From: an alpha proteobacterium U9-1i
GTDB taxonomy: Bacteria; Pseudomonadota; Alphaproteobacteria; Caulobacterales; Aquidulcibacteraceae
Assembly (NCBI GenBank): GCA_000974665.1
Contig: BBSY01000002.1
Span: forward strand, 1,860,001-1,924,000
DNA: 64,000 nucleotides
Reading direction: 5' to 3'
How positions within the stretch are numbered: the first letter of the stretch is position 1; each line of letters opens with the position of its first letter. Both the position numbers and the translations under genes were made by a program. Under the pieces are notes generated by a model. That model was not told where the DNA came from and did not search any database. It saw only the letters and a program-made list of their open reading frames with translations. Of the stretch, positions 44,290 through 51,662 are shown in pieces.

Positions 44290-44958
44290 TCAGGCAACCA
44301 GCAAGTCACGCAGGAACGGCTTCAGTTCGGCGGACCAGAAATCGACGTAAGGCGGGCGGGGCTCAGGATGCACCGCCCCCACCAGAACCGTGGCGAAGCC
44401 CATGTCGTGCGCCGGCTCCAGATTGCGCAGCGTGTCCTCAAACAGCACCGCGCGCGTGGGATCGACGCCGCACTCGGACACCAGCCGTTCGTACGCGCCG
44501 CGATGCGGCTTCGGCACAAATCCCGCACTCTCCAGATCGAACAGGTGCTCGAAATGGTGGGCGATGCCGATCTGGGCGACCACACGTTCGGCGTGGCCGC
44601 CGCCGCCGTTGGTGAACACGATCTTGCGTCCCGGCAGCGCCGCGATCAGCGTGTCGAGCTCCGGATCGGGATGCACGACGTTGGTGGGCACGTCATGAAC
44701 CTCGCGCATGAAATCGACCGCGTCGACGCCGTGTCGCTCGCGCAGGCCCACGACCGTCGCGCCATATTCCAGATGGTAGTGATCGCGCAGGCGCTCGGCT
44801 TCGGCTGCGTCGACGTCGACAACGCGCATCACGTACGCGGTCATTTTCTCGCCGATGAGGTCGTAGAGCTGCGGCGCGGGGTAGAGCGTGTTGTCGAGAT
44901 CGAACACCCAGTCGCGAACATTGGCCCAAATGCCGCTCTGGATGTTGGCGACCGTCAT
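44290..44958 (-). CDS. HAD-family pyrimidine 5'-nucleotidase-like phosphatase
   Basis: The protein has the HAD motif I WVFDLDNTLYP (nucleophile Asp), motif II IVFTNGGGGHAERV, a Lys at FVPKPH, and the motif IV acid at LFEDTLRN. This is the SDT1/pyrimidine 5'-nucleotidase branch, which in Alphaproteobacteria sits beside dapD and argB. Its physiological substrate is not proven. The start overlaps the DUF1036 stop (ATGA), and dapD follows after 20 bases. Confidence 0.9.
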   Translation of the reverse strand: MTVANIQSGIWANVRDWVFDLDNTLYPAPQLYDLIGEKMTAYVMRVVDVDAAEAERLRDHYHLEYGATVVGLRERHGVDAVDFMREVHDVPTNVVHPDPELDTLIAALPGRKIVFTNGGGGHAERVVAQIGIAHHFEHLFDLESAGFVPKPHRGAYERLVSECGVDPTRAVLFEDTLRNLEPAHDMGFATVLVGAVHPEPRPPYVDFWSAELKPFLRDLLVA

Positions 44959-46133
44959 CGGGACGGCCGGTCCTGCGTCGCGTCCGGCGCGCCCGCGGGC
45001 GGCGGCGGACGCCGCGCCCCGGCGGCGGGATCGCGCGTCGGCGTCGTCGCATCGGGTCCAATCTCGATCTCGCGCGGGGCGACGTTCAGATCAAGGAAAT
45101 CGGCTTCGCGCAAATCCAGCACCAAGCCTGGGCGGTCGCGCGAGGGAATGCGCGCAAACAGAGTGCGGTCGTAATAGCGCGCCTCACATTCGTCGCGGCC
45201 GAGGATCGCAAACCGTGCGGGGCTCGTGCAGAACGGCGCGCCGCCAGCCGCCAGGAAGCGCGGACCTTCGTCGGTCTGCATTGTCGCGTGCACGTAATAA
45301 TATTCCTGCAGCAGCGATTCATCGAGCGCGCGCACGCAACCTTGCGGGCCCAGCACCCACCAGCCGCGACTTTCCCAGCCTTCGCCGCGACGTCGCGCGA
45401 TCGCCGTCCAGATGCGCGCGTTGGTGCGGTTGCAAAGCGTGAGGCCAACAAGGTTCGAACGCCGCCGCGCCGCTGTTTCCAGCGCATCGATCAATTGGTC
45501 TTCGCTGGCGTTGGGTTGCAGCCGCGCTGACGCGCGAAACTGTGCAATCGCCGCCGCGATCGCGCGCGGATCGACGCCGCCACGCCCTTGCCGGATTTCG
45601 TAGCCGGCATCGACCAGCAAACGCTGGATGCCGGCCTGCCGCGCGCGCGTGACTGTGAAGTTAGTCGCTTCCGCGAACGATGTACGCCAGCTGTCGCGCT
45701 TGTTGATCTGCACGCGGCGGAAGCTGCGCTCTTCCAGCGCCATCGGCGCGCATTGCGGCGGGTTTTCGATCGTGAACTGGCGGCCCGGATCGACGCACAA
45801 CGTTGCATCGCCCGTCCATTGCCGCCGTCCGCCGCGATGGGCGGGGGAGGAGCGCGCGTAAAGATAATGCACGCCGCGCGCCAAGGGTTGGTTCACCGTG
45901 GTGCGGCACTCGCCTGGCCGAAGCCGCGTCCACCCTTGCACAACAACGGCGCGCCCATCCGGCCGCCCCGTCGCAGCTTCCAGTACGTAACTGGTCTCGT
46001 TGCACACTTGCCAGCCATTGCGCGCTTGTTGCTGCGCGTGCGCGCGGTCGCTCAGCGCGGCAAACGCCACGCCAAGCGCGCAGAGCGCGGCGGCGAACGC
46101 GCCGGCTTTAGTGAATGAGGGTGCCCGCGCCAT
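44955..46133 (-). CDS. Exported protein with two DUF1036 domains
   Basis: A signal peptide (about residues 1-34, ending AHAQ) is followed by a first DUF1036 (WQVCNETSYVLEAATGRPDG, then ARGVHYLYARS, WTGDATLCVD). A helical spacer comes next (GIQRLLVDAGYEIRQGRGGVD), like a degenerate peptidoglycan-binding helix. A second DUF1036 (GLTLCNRTNARIWTAIARR, then APFCTSPARFAIL) and a Pro-rich tail complete it. The function of DUF1036 is unknown. The start overlaps the end of argB by 26 bases, and HAD follows by ATGA, so it is embedded in a biosynthetic operon. Confidence 0.8.
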   Translation of the reverse strand: MARAPSFTKAGAFAAALCALGVAFAALSDRAHAQQQARNGWQVCNETSYVLEAATGRPDGRAVVVQGWTRLRPGECRTTVNQPLARGVHYLYARSSPAHRGGRRQWTGDATLCVDPGRQFTIENPPQCAPMALEERSFRRVQINKRDSWRTSFAEATNFTVTRARQAGIQRLLVDAGYEIRQGRGGVDPRAIAAAIAQFRASARLQPNASEDQLIDALETAARRRSNLVGLTLCNRTNARIWTAIARRRGEGWESRGWWVLGPQGCVRALDESLLQEYYYVHATMQTDEGPRFLAAGGAPFCTSPARFAILGRDECEARYYDRTLFARIPSRDRPGLVLDLREADFLDLNVAPREIEIGPDATTPTRDPAAGARRPPPPAGAPDATQDRPSR

Positions 46134-47040
46134 GCTCGGTGAACAATTCCATGAGGAGGACGTGAGGTTGGCGCCCGTCGAGGATAACAGCGGCTTCGAC
46201 GCCGTTCTCCAGCGCCGCGATACAGGTTTCGAGCTTCGGGATCATGCCGCCCGTGGCGACACCCGTCTCGATCGCCTTGCGCGCATCGGCGACCGACATT
46301 TCACGAATGAGTTCGCCGTTTGCATCAAGCACGCCTGGAATGTCCGAGAGCAACAGGAAACGCTTCGCGCCCAAAGCGCCCGCAACCGCGCCCGCTGCCG
46401 TGTCGGCGTTGATGTTGTACGTCTTGCCGTCTTCGCTCACGCCAATCGGCGCGATCACCGGCACATAATCTTCCGGCGCATTGATCAAGGCTTGCACAAG
46501 CGTCGGATCAACGTCCGTCGGCTCGCCAACCAAGCCAAGGTCGATCGCTTGCTCAATCATGGAGCCAGGATCCTTCTTGATCCGCACCGCTTTCTCGACC
46601 GTGATAAGGCGCGCGTCCTTGCCTGAAAGGCCGACGCCGCGCACATCCGCTTCACGCCCCGCTGCCGTGATCAAATGCGCCAGCTCCTTGTTGACGCTGC
46701 CCGAGAGAACCATCTCCGCCACTTCCATCGTGTCAGCATCGGTCACCCGCAGCCCGTCGATGAATTGTGACGTCACGCCGGCCTTCTCGAGCATGCGGCT
46801 GATTTGCGGACCGCCACCGTGCACAACGACAGGGTGGATGCCCACGAGCTTCAACAGCACAATGTCTGCGGCGAATTTGCGGGCGGTTTCGGTGTCGCCC
46901 ATGGCGTGGCCGCCATATTTCACCACCACCGTCTCGCGGTCATAAATTTGGATAAACGGCAGCGCCTCGGCGAGCGTCTTCGCTTGGGTCAAACCCGCTT
47001 CGAGCGCGGCGGCGAGGTCTTTCGGAGGCAGCTTGGTCAC
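46108..47040 (-). CDS. argB: Acetylglutamate kinase
   Basis: This is the second step of arginine synthesis. The 310 residues carry VVVKYGGHAMG (nucleotide/phosphate lysine), VVHGGGPQI, KRFLLLSDIPGVLD and GGMIPKLETC, all classic ArgB motifs. It starts at GTG 47040. It belongs to the minus-strand run from rpmH to dapD and overlaps the DUF1036 gene at its 3' end. Confidence 0.97.
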   Translation of the reverse strand: MTKLPPKDLAAALEAGLTQAKTLAEALPFIQIYDRETVVVKYGGHAMGDTETARKFAADIVLLKLVGIHPVVVHGGGPQISRMLEKAGVTSQFIDGLRVTDADTMEVAEMVLSGSVNKELAHLITAAGREADVRGVGLSGKDARLITVEKAVRIKKDPGSMIEQAIDLGLVGEPTDVDPTLVQALINAPEDYVPVIAPIGVSEDGKTYNINADTAAGAVAGALGAKRFLLLSDIPGVLDANGELIREMSVADARKAIETGVATGGMIPKLETCIAALENGVEAAVILDGRQPHVLLMELFTEHGAGTLIH

Positions 47041-47118
47041 GGCAGCGGCTTTACGGTGTTCCGTAGCCTACGCCAAGTGAGGAGGGCGCGGCTCCGCCGG
47101 CCCGCCCTTGTCCACAGC

Positions 47119-47757
47119 TTAGACAGTCAGACCCGCGATCGTCGCCCGCAGCAATTCAATGCCGAAGCCAGTTTCCGATGACGTCGCAAGCACTTCCGGA
47201 TGTGCGGCGGGCCGCTTCTTGATGCCGCCGCCGGTTTCGCTCACCCGCGCCGCCAATTCCGTCGGCTTCAGCTTGTCGCCCTTCGTCAGCACCAGCTGAT
47301 AATTCACCGCCGCTCCGTCGAGCGCGCTCATGACATCCTTGTCATGCTCCTTCAGTCCATGCCTGCTGTCGATCAGCAGAAACACGCGCTTCAAGCTCAC
47401 GCGGCCGCGCAGATAGTCGCGCGTCAAAGCGGTCCAGCGATTGATGTCTTCCTTCGGCGCCTTGGCGTAGCCATAGCCCGGCAAGTCCACGAGCCGCAGC
47501 CGCGAGGGTTCGCCGACGCGAAAGAAATTCAGCTCGCGCGTTCGCCCCGGTTCGTTAGAGGCGCGCGCCAACGTCTTACGTCCCGTCAGTGCATTCACGA
47601 GGCTCGACTTGCCAACGTTGGAACGCCCCGCAAAGGCGATCTCCGGCAAGTCCGCGTCCGGCAAGCCCTCAAGCGCGACCACGCCCCGCTCAAACTCCAC
47701 CGGTCCCGCAAACAGGAGCCGGCCGGCTTCAAGGAGATATGACTCCTCCGTCGCCAT
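47119..47757 (-). CDS. engB: Ribosome-biogenesis GTPase YihA/EngB
   Basis: This essential small GTPase acts in 50S assembly. G1 is [21 protein letters not shown]2 [11 protein letters not shown]3 [10 protein letters not shown]4 TKGDK and G5 TSSETGFG. The protein has 212 residues from ATG 47757. It lies between yidC and argB; the 139-base gap before it contains repeat copy 4. Confidence 0.96.
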   Translation of the reverse strand: MATEESYLLEAGRLLFAGPVEFERGVVALEGLPDADLPEIAFAGRSNVGKSSLVNALTGRKTLARASNEPGRTRELNFFRVGEPSRLRLVDLPGYGYAKAPKEDINRWTALTRDYLRGRVSLKRVFLLIDSRHGLKEHDKDVMSALDGAAVNYQLVLTKGDKLKPTELAARVSETGGGIKKRPAAHPEVLATSSETGFGIELLRATIAGLTV

Positions 47758-47768
47758 CAAACACTTCC

Positions 47769-47876
47769 GTCATCCCGGACGCGCGGAGCGCGATCCGGGA
47801 CCCAGTGGCAAACGATGAGCCTTACGATCTCCTGGGTCCCGGCTCTGCGCCGCTGCGCGCCTCCGGCCGGGATGAC
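47769..47876 (-). repeat. Dispersed palindromic intergenic element, copy 4 (reverse orientation)
   Basis: The 108-bp element is bounded by GTCATCCCGG and CCGGGATGAC. Read on the minus strand it aligns with copies 1-3, including the conserved arm GGATCGCGCTCCGCGCGTCC. It lies inside the yidC-engB spacer of an operon, so it must be transcribed and could affect mRNA stability or processing. Confidence 0.88.
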
Positions 47877-47896
47877 GAAGGAGTTTTCGTGCGACC

Positions 47897-49750
47897 TCAT
47901 TCAGCCGCCGCCGGTTTGAGCCGGTCGCGCAAGAATTTGTCGAACTGCGTTTCGACGCCCTGGCGCCGGTAAATCGCGTACTGCTGCAACATCGAGAGAA
48001 TGTTCGACCACGTCCAATAGATCACCAAGCCAGCCGCGAAGCCCGCGAACATGAACGTGAACAGCACCGGCAACCAGCGGAACACTTGCGCCTGGATAGG
48101 ATCGGTCGGCGGCGGTGAAAGCGATTGCAGCAGCCACATCGTCACGCCGTAGAGGATCGGCCACACACCCAGCATCAGCACGCCGCCAATCAGCGGAATG
48201 GCGCTTGGATCGTAGGGCAGGAGCCCGAACAGGTTGAAGATCGAGGTGGGATCGGGCGCCGAGAGATCGCGAATCCAGCCGTAGAACGGCGCATGCCGCA
48301 TCTCGATCGTCACGGTCAGCGTTTTGTAGAGCGCGTAGAACACCGGGATTTGCAACAGCATCGGCAAACACCCGGCGACGGGGTTCACCTTCTCGGTCTG
48401 GTAGAGCTTCAGGATTTCCTGCTGCTGCTTTTGCTTGTCGGCCGCGTAGCGCTCCTGGATTTCCTTCATCTTCGGCGCGACGGCGCGCATCTTCGCCATC
48501 GATTTGAAGGATTGATAGACCAGCGGGAACAAGAGCAGCTTCACCGCGATCGTCGTCAGCAAAATGCCAAGCCCGAAATTGCCAGCGAAGATCGAGAGGG
48601 GATGCAGCAGCCATTTGAAGAATGGCCGCGTCAAGAACCAGAAATTCCCCCAATCCACCGCATCGTCGAAGCGGGGCACGTTGAGCTCTTCCTGGTAACG
48701 CTCCAGCAACTCAACGCGCTTGGCGCCGGCGAAGAAATGCTGCGTGTACGTCACCTCGCCGCCAGCCGGCGCTTCACGCCATTGGCCGCGATAGGCCGCG
48801 CGATAATTGTTGACGTTGTTATCGGTGCGCGCGTCGTAATAAGCCGAGATTTGCTCGCTTTGCGCTGGAATGATCGCCGCAAGCCAATAGTGATCGGTGA
48901 TGCCAAGCCAGCCGCCTTGGCCCGCTTCTTCCTGCAGCCGCTCGTTTTCACCAGCGCGCCCGCGCGCCTTGTCGCGCGCAAGCTTGTCGGCGTCGCGAAA
49001 GCTTGTCTGGTGCAGATGGTTCTCCGGCCCGAACGCACCCACCATGCCTTGATGCACAATCGGTTGGTTCTTGTAGTCCGCAGGCAACCCGTTGCGGCGC
49101 ACCGTGCCGAACGGGCGCACCTGCACAGCCGTCGCGCCGGCATTGCGCACAGTGTCGGTGATCGTGAACATGAAATCGCGGTCCACCGCGATCACGCGCT
49201 CAACCGTAAGCCCCGCGCCATCGTCGAACGTCAACGTCACTGGCGTGCTCGGCGTCAAAGTCGCGCCGGCCTCGGCCCGCCACAAGCTCGATGAATCCGC
49301 CAACGCCAGCGCGCTCTCGCCCTGTTGGCGTTCCCAGCCGAAGAACGCGTCATGCCCATGCTCGGCGCCGGCGGGCACAAGCAACGTCACTTCCGGCGCG
49401 GTCGGGTCCACATTCGTGCGATATTGGCGCAAGTTCAGATCGTCGAAGCGCGCGCCCTCGAGCGAGATCGAGCCGTCGACCATCTCGGTGTCGATGTCGA
49501 GACGTTGGATCGCGGTTTGCGCCAACACCGTTTCGCGGTCACGCGATGCGGGTGTGGCCGGCGCTTCGCCACGCGCGACGGCTTGGCTCTCGGCCTGCAC
49601 CTGCGCTTCAACGCGCGCACGCTCGGCTTGCAGCTCGCGGCGTTGCGGCGCGGTGAAGAAATAATCCCAGCCCAGCATGATCGCCAGCGACAATGCGATG
49701 GCGACGATGACGTTGCGGGTCTCGACCGGCCCCGGCCCTTGTTGTGACAT
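47897..49750 (-). CDS. yidC: Membrane protein insertase YidC
   Basis: YidC inserts and folds inner-membrane proteins. The 617-residue protein has an N-terminal transmembrane helix (VIVAIALSLAIMLGWDYFF), a large periplasmic beta-domain (about residues 80-350) and the C-terminal five-helix core. The core includes FGLGILLTTIAVKLLLFPLVYQS with the conserved hydrophilic-groove Arg context, KMRAVAPKMKEIQERYAADKQ and NPVAGCLPMLLQIPVFYALYK. ATG 49750 is used; a TTG at 49759 is also in frame. It is five bases from rnpA in the same operon. Confidence 0.96.
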   Translation of the reverse strand: MSQQGPGPVETRNVIVAIALSLAIMLGWDYFFTAPQRRELQAERARVEAQVQAESQAVARGEAPATPASRDRETVLAQTAIQRLDIDTEMVDGSISLEGARFDDLNLRQYRTNVDPTAPEVTLLVPAGAEHGHDAFFGWERQQGESALALADSSSLWRAEAGATLTPSTPVTLTFDDGAGLTVERVIAVDRDFMFTITDTVRNAGATAVQVRPFGTVRRNGLPADYKNQPIVHQGMVGAFGPENHLHQTSFRDADKLARDKARGRAGENERLQEEAGQGGWLGITDHYWLAAIIPAQSEQISAYYDARTDNNVNNYRAAYRGQWREAPAGGEVTYTQHFFAGAKRVELLERYQEELNVPRFDDAVDWGNFWFLTRPFFKWLLHPLSIFAGNFGLGILLTTIAVKLLLFPLVYQSFKSMAKMRAVAPKMKEIQERYAADKQKQQQEILKLYQTEKVNPVAGCLPMLLQIPVFYALYKTLTVTIEMRHAPFYGWIRDLSAPDPTSIFNLFGLLPYDPSAIPLIGGVLMLGVWPILYGVTMWLLQSLSPPPTDPIQAQVFRWLPVLFTFMFAGFAAGLVIYWTWSNILSMLQQYAIYRRQGVETQFDKFLRDRLKPAAAE

Positions 49751-49755
49751 TGAAT

Positions 49756-50112
49756 TCAATCGCTTTCGGCAGCGCGAGAACGCACGCGTTTGGCCCCGCT
49801 GGCAGGGGCGCCCATCAGTTCGGCGCGGAGCCTTATCAGCGCGTTTCCAACATCGTCAAGCAACGCGCCCCAGGGGGCCTCCACCGCGCTCTGGCGCGCC
49901 ACCAGCACGTAATCGACGCCGGGCAGGCCATGCTCGGGCAAAAGCGCCCGCGCCGCCTCCCGGAGCCGCCGTTTGGCCCGGTTGCGGGCGACGGCGTTGC
50001 CGACCTTCTTGCTGGCGGTAAAACCAAGCCCGGCCGGCCCATCGTCGGCGCGCCGGCGGGCCTCCACCAGCACGGCGCCGCGACGCGCCTTCGCGCCATC
50101 GCGGACGAACAA
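49756..50112 (-). CDS. rnpA: Ribonuclease P protein component (start uncertain)
   Basis: This is the protein part of RNase P, which matures tRNA 5' ends. The RNR motif reads KKVGNAVARNRAKRRLREAAR, and the later DYVLVARQSA fits the family. The annotated frame begins at TTG 50112, but the residues just upstream in the same frame (LEIVRLTRRAQFLFVRDG) form the usual RnpA N-terminus. That frame is open back to the rpmH TAA at 50193, with no ATG, GTG or TTG before 50112. A non-standard start (for example ATC 50142) or a frameshift is likely. The protein would then have about 128 residues. Confidence 0.88.
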   Translation of the reverse strand: MFVRDGAKARRGAVLVEARRRADDGPAGLGFTASKKVGNAVARNRAKRRLREAARALLPEHGLPGVDYVLVARQSAVEAPWGALLDDVGNALIRLRAELMGAPASGAKRVRSRAAESD

Positions 50113-50190
50113 AAACTGCGCGCGGCGCGTCAGCCGAACGATTTCAAGAGCTTGCGGGGGTTGTGAGGGGGCCGTGGACGGCCGCCGGAA

Positions 50191-50331
50191 TTAGGCCGAA
50201 AGCCGCTTGCGGCCCTTGGCGCGACGGCGCGCGAGCACCTTGCGGCCACCAGCCGTGGCCATGCGCGACCGGAAACCGTGGCGGCGCTTCCGCACGAGGC
50301 GGCTCGGTTGGTAGGTGCGCTTGGTGCTCAC
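50191..50331 (-). CDS. rpmH: Ribosomal protein bL34
   Basis: This 46-residue protein has the universal bL34 sequence [21 protein letters not shown], then [22 protein letters not shown]. It begins at GTG 50331 and ends in TAA. It opens the rpmH-rnpA-yidC-engB-argB block. A good promoter lies 43 bases upstream. Confidence 0.97.
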   Translation of the reverse strand: MSTKRTYQPSRLVRKRRHGFRSRMATAGGRKVLARRRAKGRKRLSA

Positions 50332-50373
50332 GGGGCGACGGGCCTCTGGCTAAGGTCTGATAAGAAGCCGGGG

Positions 50374-50402
50374 GCATTACCCCATGGGGCGAACCCGGTC
50401 AA
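50374..50402 (-). promoter_or_regulatory. Sigma-70-type promoter for rpmH
   Basis: On the minus strand TTGACC (-35, 50402-50397) and TAATGC (-10, 50379-50374) are separated by 17 bases. The distance from the -10 box to the rpmH GTG is about 42 bases. The placement fits the strong promoter expected before rpmH, which would drive the whole rpmH-to-dapD unit. Confidence 0.65.
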
Positions 50403-50414
50403 GGATGGGCTAGC

Positions 50415-50639
50415 CTAGGCTTCAGCCAAAACCGCCTTTCTGATGGAAGGGGTCAGTTCGATGTCCGAGAACAGCGCCGTTGGGTAGAGGTAGTCCTCGC
50501 CCGACTCGTCGATAACCCGGATTTGGCCGTCTTTGACCGCCTCGCGATCCGGCAGCGTTTGATAAATCTTGAGCCTTTCAAGCGAGGCGGGGTAGCCCTC
50601 GTTTGAAACGCACACCACGAAAGTTTTTTTCGCTGCCAT
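50415..50639 (-). CDS. Small conserved protein, second gene of an uncharacterised pair
   Basis: The 74-residue protein has the conserved-looking core FVVCVSNEGYPASLERLKIYQTLPD, then IRVIDESGEDYLYPTALF and ELTPSIRKAVL. It starts at ATG 50639, one base after the stop of the partner gene. I recall similar pairs in other Proteobacteria with no known function. The compact acidic beta-rich look would suit a partner-binding or antitoxin-like protein, but this is a guess. Confidence 0.7.
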   Translation of the reverse strand: MAAKKTFVVCVSNEGYPASLERLKIYQTLPDREAVKDGQIRVIDESGEDYLYPTALFSDIELTPSIRKAVLAEA

Positions 50640-50640
50640 A

Positions 50641-50874
50641 TCAGTCCAGATACGCCTTGATCTTGAACTCGAATTTGCCGAGCCCACTGGCTTCGTACCA
50701 ATGTAGCTCGACCCGGCGGACGGCGCCATCGGGCAGCCGCACTGAAGCCGTTCCTTTGCGCTTACGCCAATTGCCTTTGCCATAGACCCTGCGGAGCCGC
50801 GCGATCTCTCTGATCTGCGACCCTTTCGCGAATGTCTCCGCGTTTTCGACGAGCCCGATGATCTCCAAAGCCAC
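50641..50874 (-). CDS. Small basic protein, first gene of an uncharacterised pair
   Basis: The 77-residue protein is basic, with RRVYGKGNWRKRKGTASVRLPDGAV and VELHWYEASGLGKFEFKIK. The short strand pattern suggests an SH3/KOW-like barrel that binds nucleic acid. A helix (EIIGLVENAETFAKGSQIREIARL) leads the protein. It is followed directly by the partner gene (TGA, one base, ATG), so the two are co-translated. It diverges from the TVP38 gene across 50 bases. Confidence 0.7.
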   Translation of the reverse strand: MALEIIGLVENAETFAKGSQIREIARLRRVYGKGNWRKRKGTASVRLPDGAVRRVELHWYEASGLGKFEFKIKAYLD

Positions 50875-50924
50875 ACCCGACCTTCGCGAGGAGCAATTGC
50901 TCCGTCAATCGCTTGTGAGGCGCC

Positions 50925-51623
50925 GTGTCTGAGCGTTTGCGAACCCTTTTGCCGGCCGTGGCGCTAGCGGTCGCTTTGGCGGCCTTCCTGCTCGCCGGCG
51001 GCGGCGAGGCCGTGTCGGTCGATGCATTGCACGCCCGCTATGCCGATCTCGCCGCCTGGACTGCCGCGCACCCCTGGCTCGCCCGGGCCGGCTTCGTCGC
51101 CGCGGTCACCGCGCTCATCGCCATCGGTTTTCCGAGCGTCGCCGTGCCGATGTTTGCAGGCGGGGTGCTGTTTGGCCTCGCTTGGGGCGCCCCACTTGCC
51201 CTGATCGCGACCGCTGCCGGCAGCACGATCTTCTTCCTCGCCAGCCGCCACGCCCGCGCCGCCGCCGCCGACACCCGCCTCGGCGCTTTGATGCAGCGCC
51301 TTGAGGCGGGCGTGCGTCACGATGCGTTCTTCTACCTCTTGTTTCTGCGCTTCCTGCCGATCGTGCCCACCGTCGCCGCAACTTTGGCCGCCGCCGCCGC
51401 CCACGCGCCGCTGAGATCGTTCCTTGCCGCCACCTTCCTCGGCCTCATCCCGGCGAGCTTCATCTACACCGGCATCGGCGCCGCCGCCGTGGATGTGCTC
51501 GCGCGCGGCGGCGAGGTGACGCTCGCCGGCGCCATGTTGCGCCCGGAGGTGCTTTGGCCGCTCGGCGGCCTCATCGCGCTCTCGCTTGCCGCGATTGTGT
51601 TTCGCGCGCGGCTCGCACGCTAG
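50925..51623 (+). CDS. TVP38/TMEM64 (VTT domain) membrane protein
   Basis: The 232-residue protein has about five to six helices and the VTT/SNARE-associated core: FPSVAVPMFAGGVLFGLAWGAPLALIATAAGSTIFFLASR, then FFYLLFLRFLPIVPTVAATLAAA. Family members (DedA superfamily) are thought to handle lipid scrambling or export. No specific substrate can be given. The divergent gene pair lies upstream, and the kinase gene follows after 39 bases. Confidence 0.87.
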   Translation: MSERLRTLLPAVALAVALAAFLLAGGGEAVSVDALHARYADLAAWTAAHPWLARAGFVAAVTALIAIGFPSVAVPMFAGGVLFGLAWGAPLALIATAAGSTIFFLASRHARAAAADTRLGALMQRLEAGVRHDAFFYLLFLRFLPIVPTVAATLAAAAAHAPLRSFLAATFLGLIPASFIYTGIGAAAVDVLARGGEVTLAGAMLRPEVLWPLGGLIALSLAAIVFRARLAR

Positions 51624-51662
51624 CGACACAGGTTGGCCGCTGGGATAGAGCAATTTCAGTCC

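Noticed and set aside
44104-45174. Long plus-strand frame over dapD and the HAD gene
   Set aside because: Both underlying minus-strand genes have clear active-site motifs; this frame has none.
47047-47068. Attenuator hairpin between engB and argB
   Set aside because: The stem (TACGG/CCGTA) is short and bulged; nothing else supports attenuation.
48125-49294. 389-codon plus-strand frame over yidC
   Set aside because: It is antisense to yidC and rich in Arg/His/Gln, as expected for a shadow.
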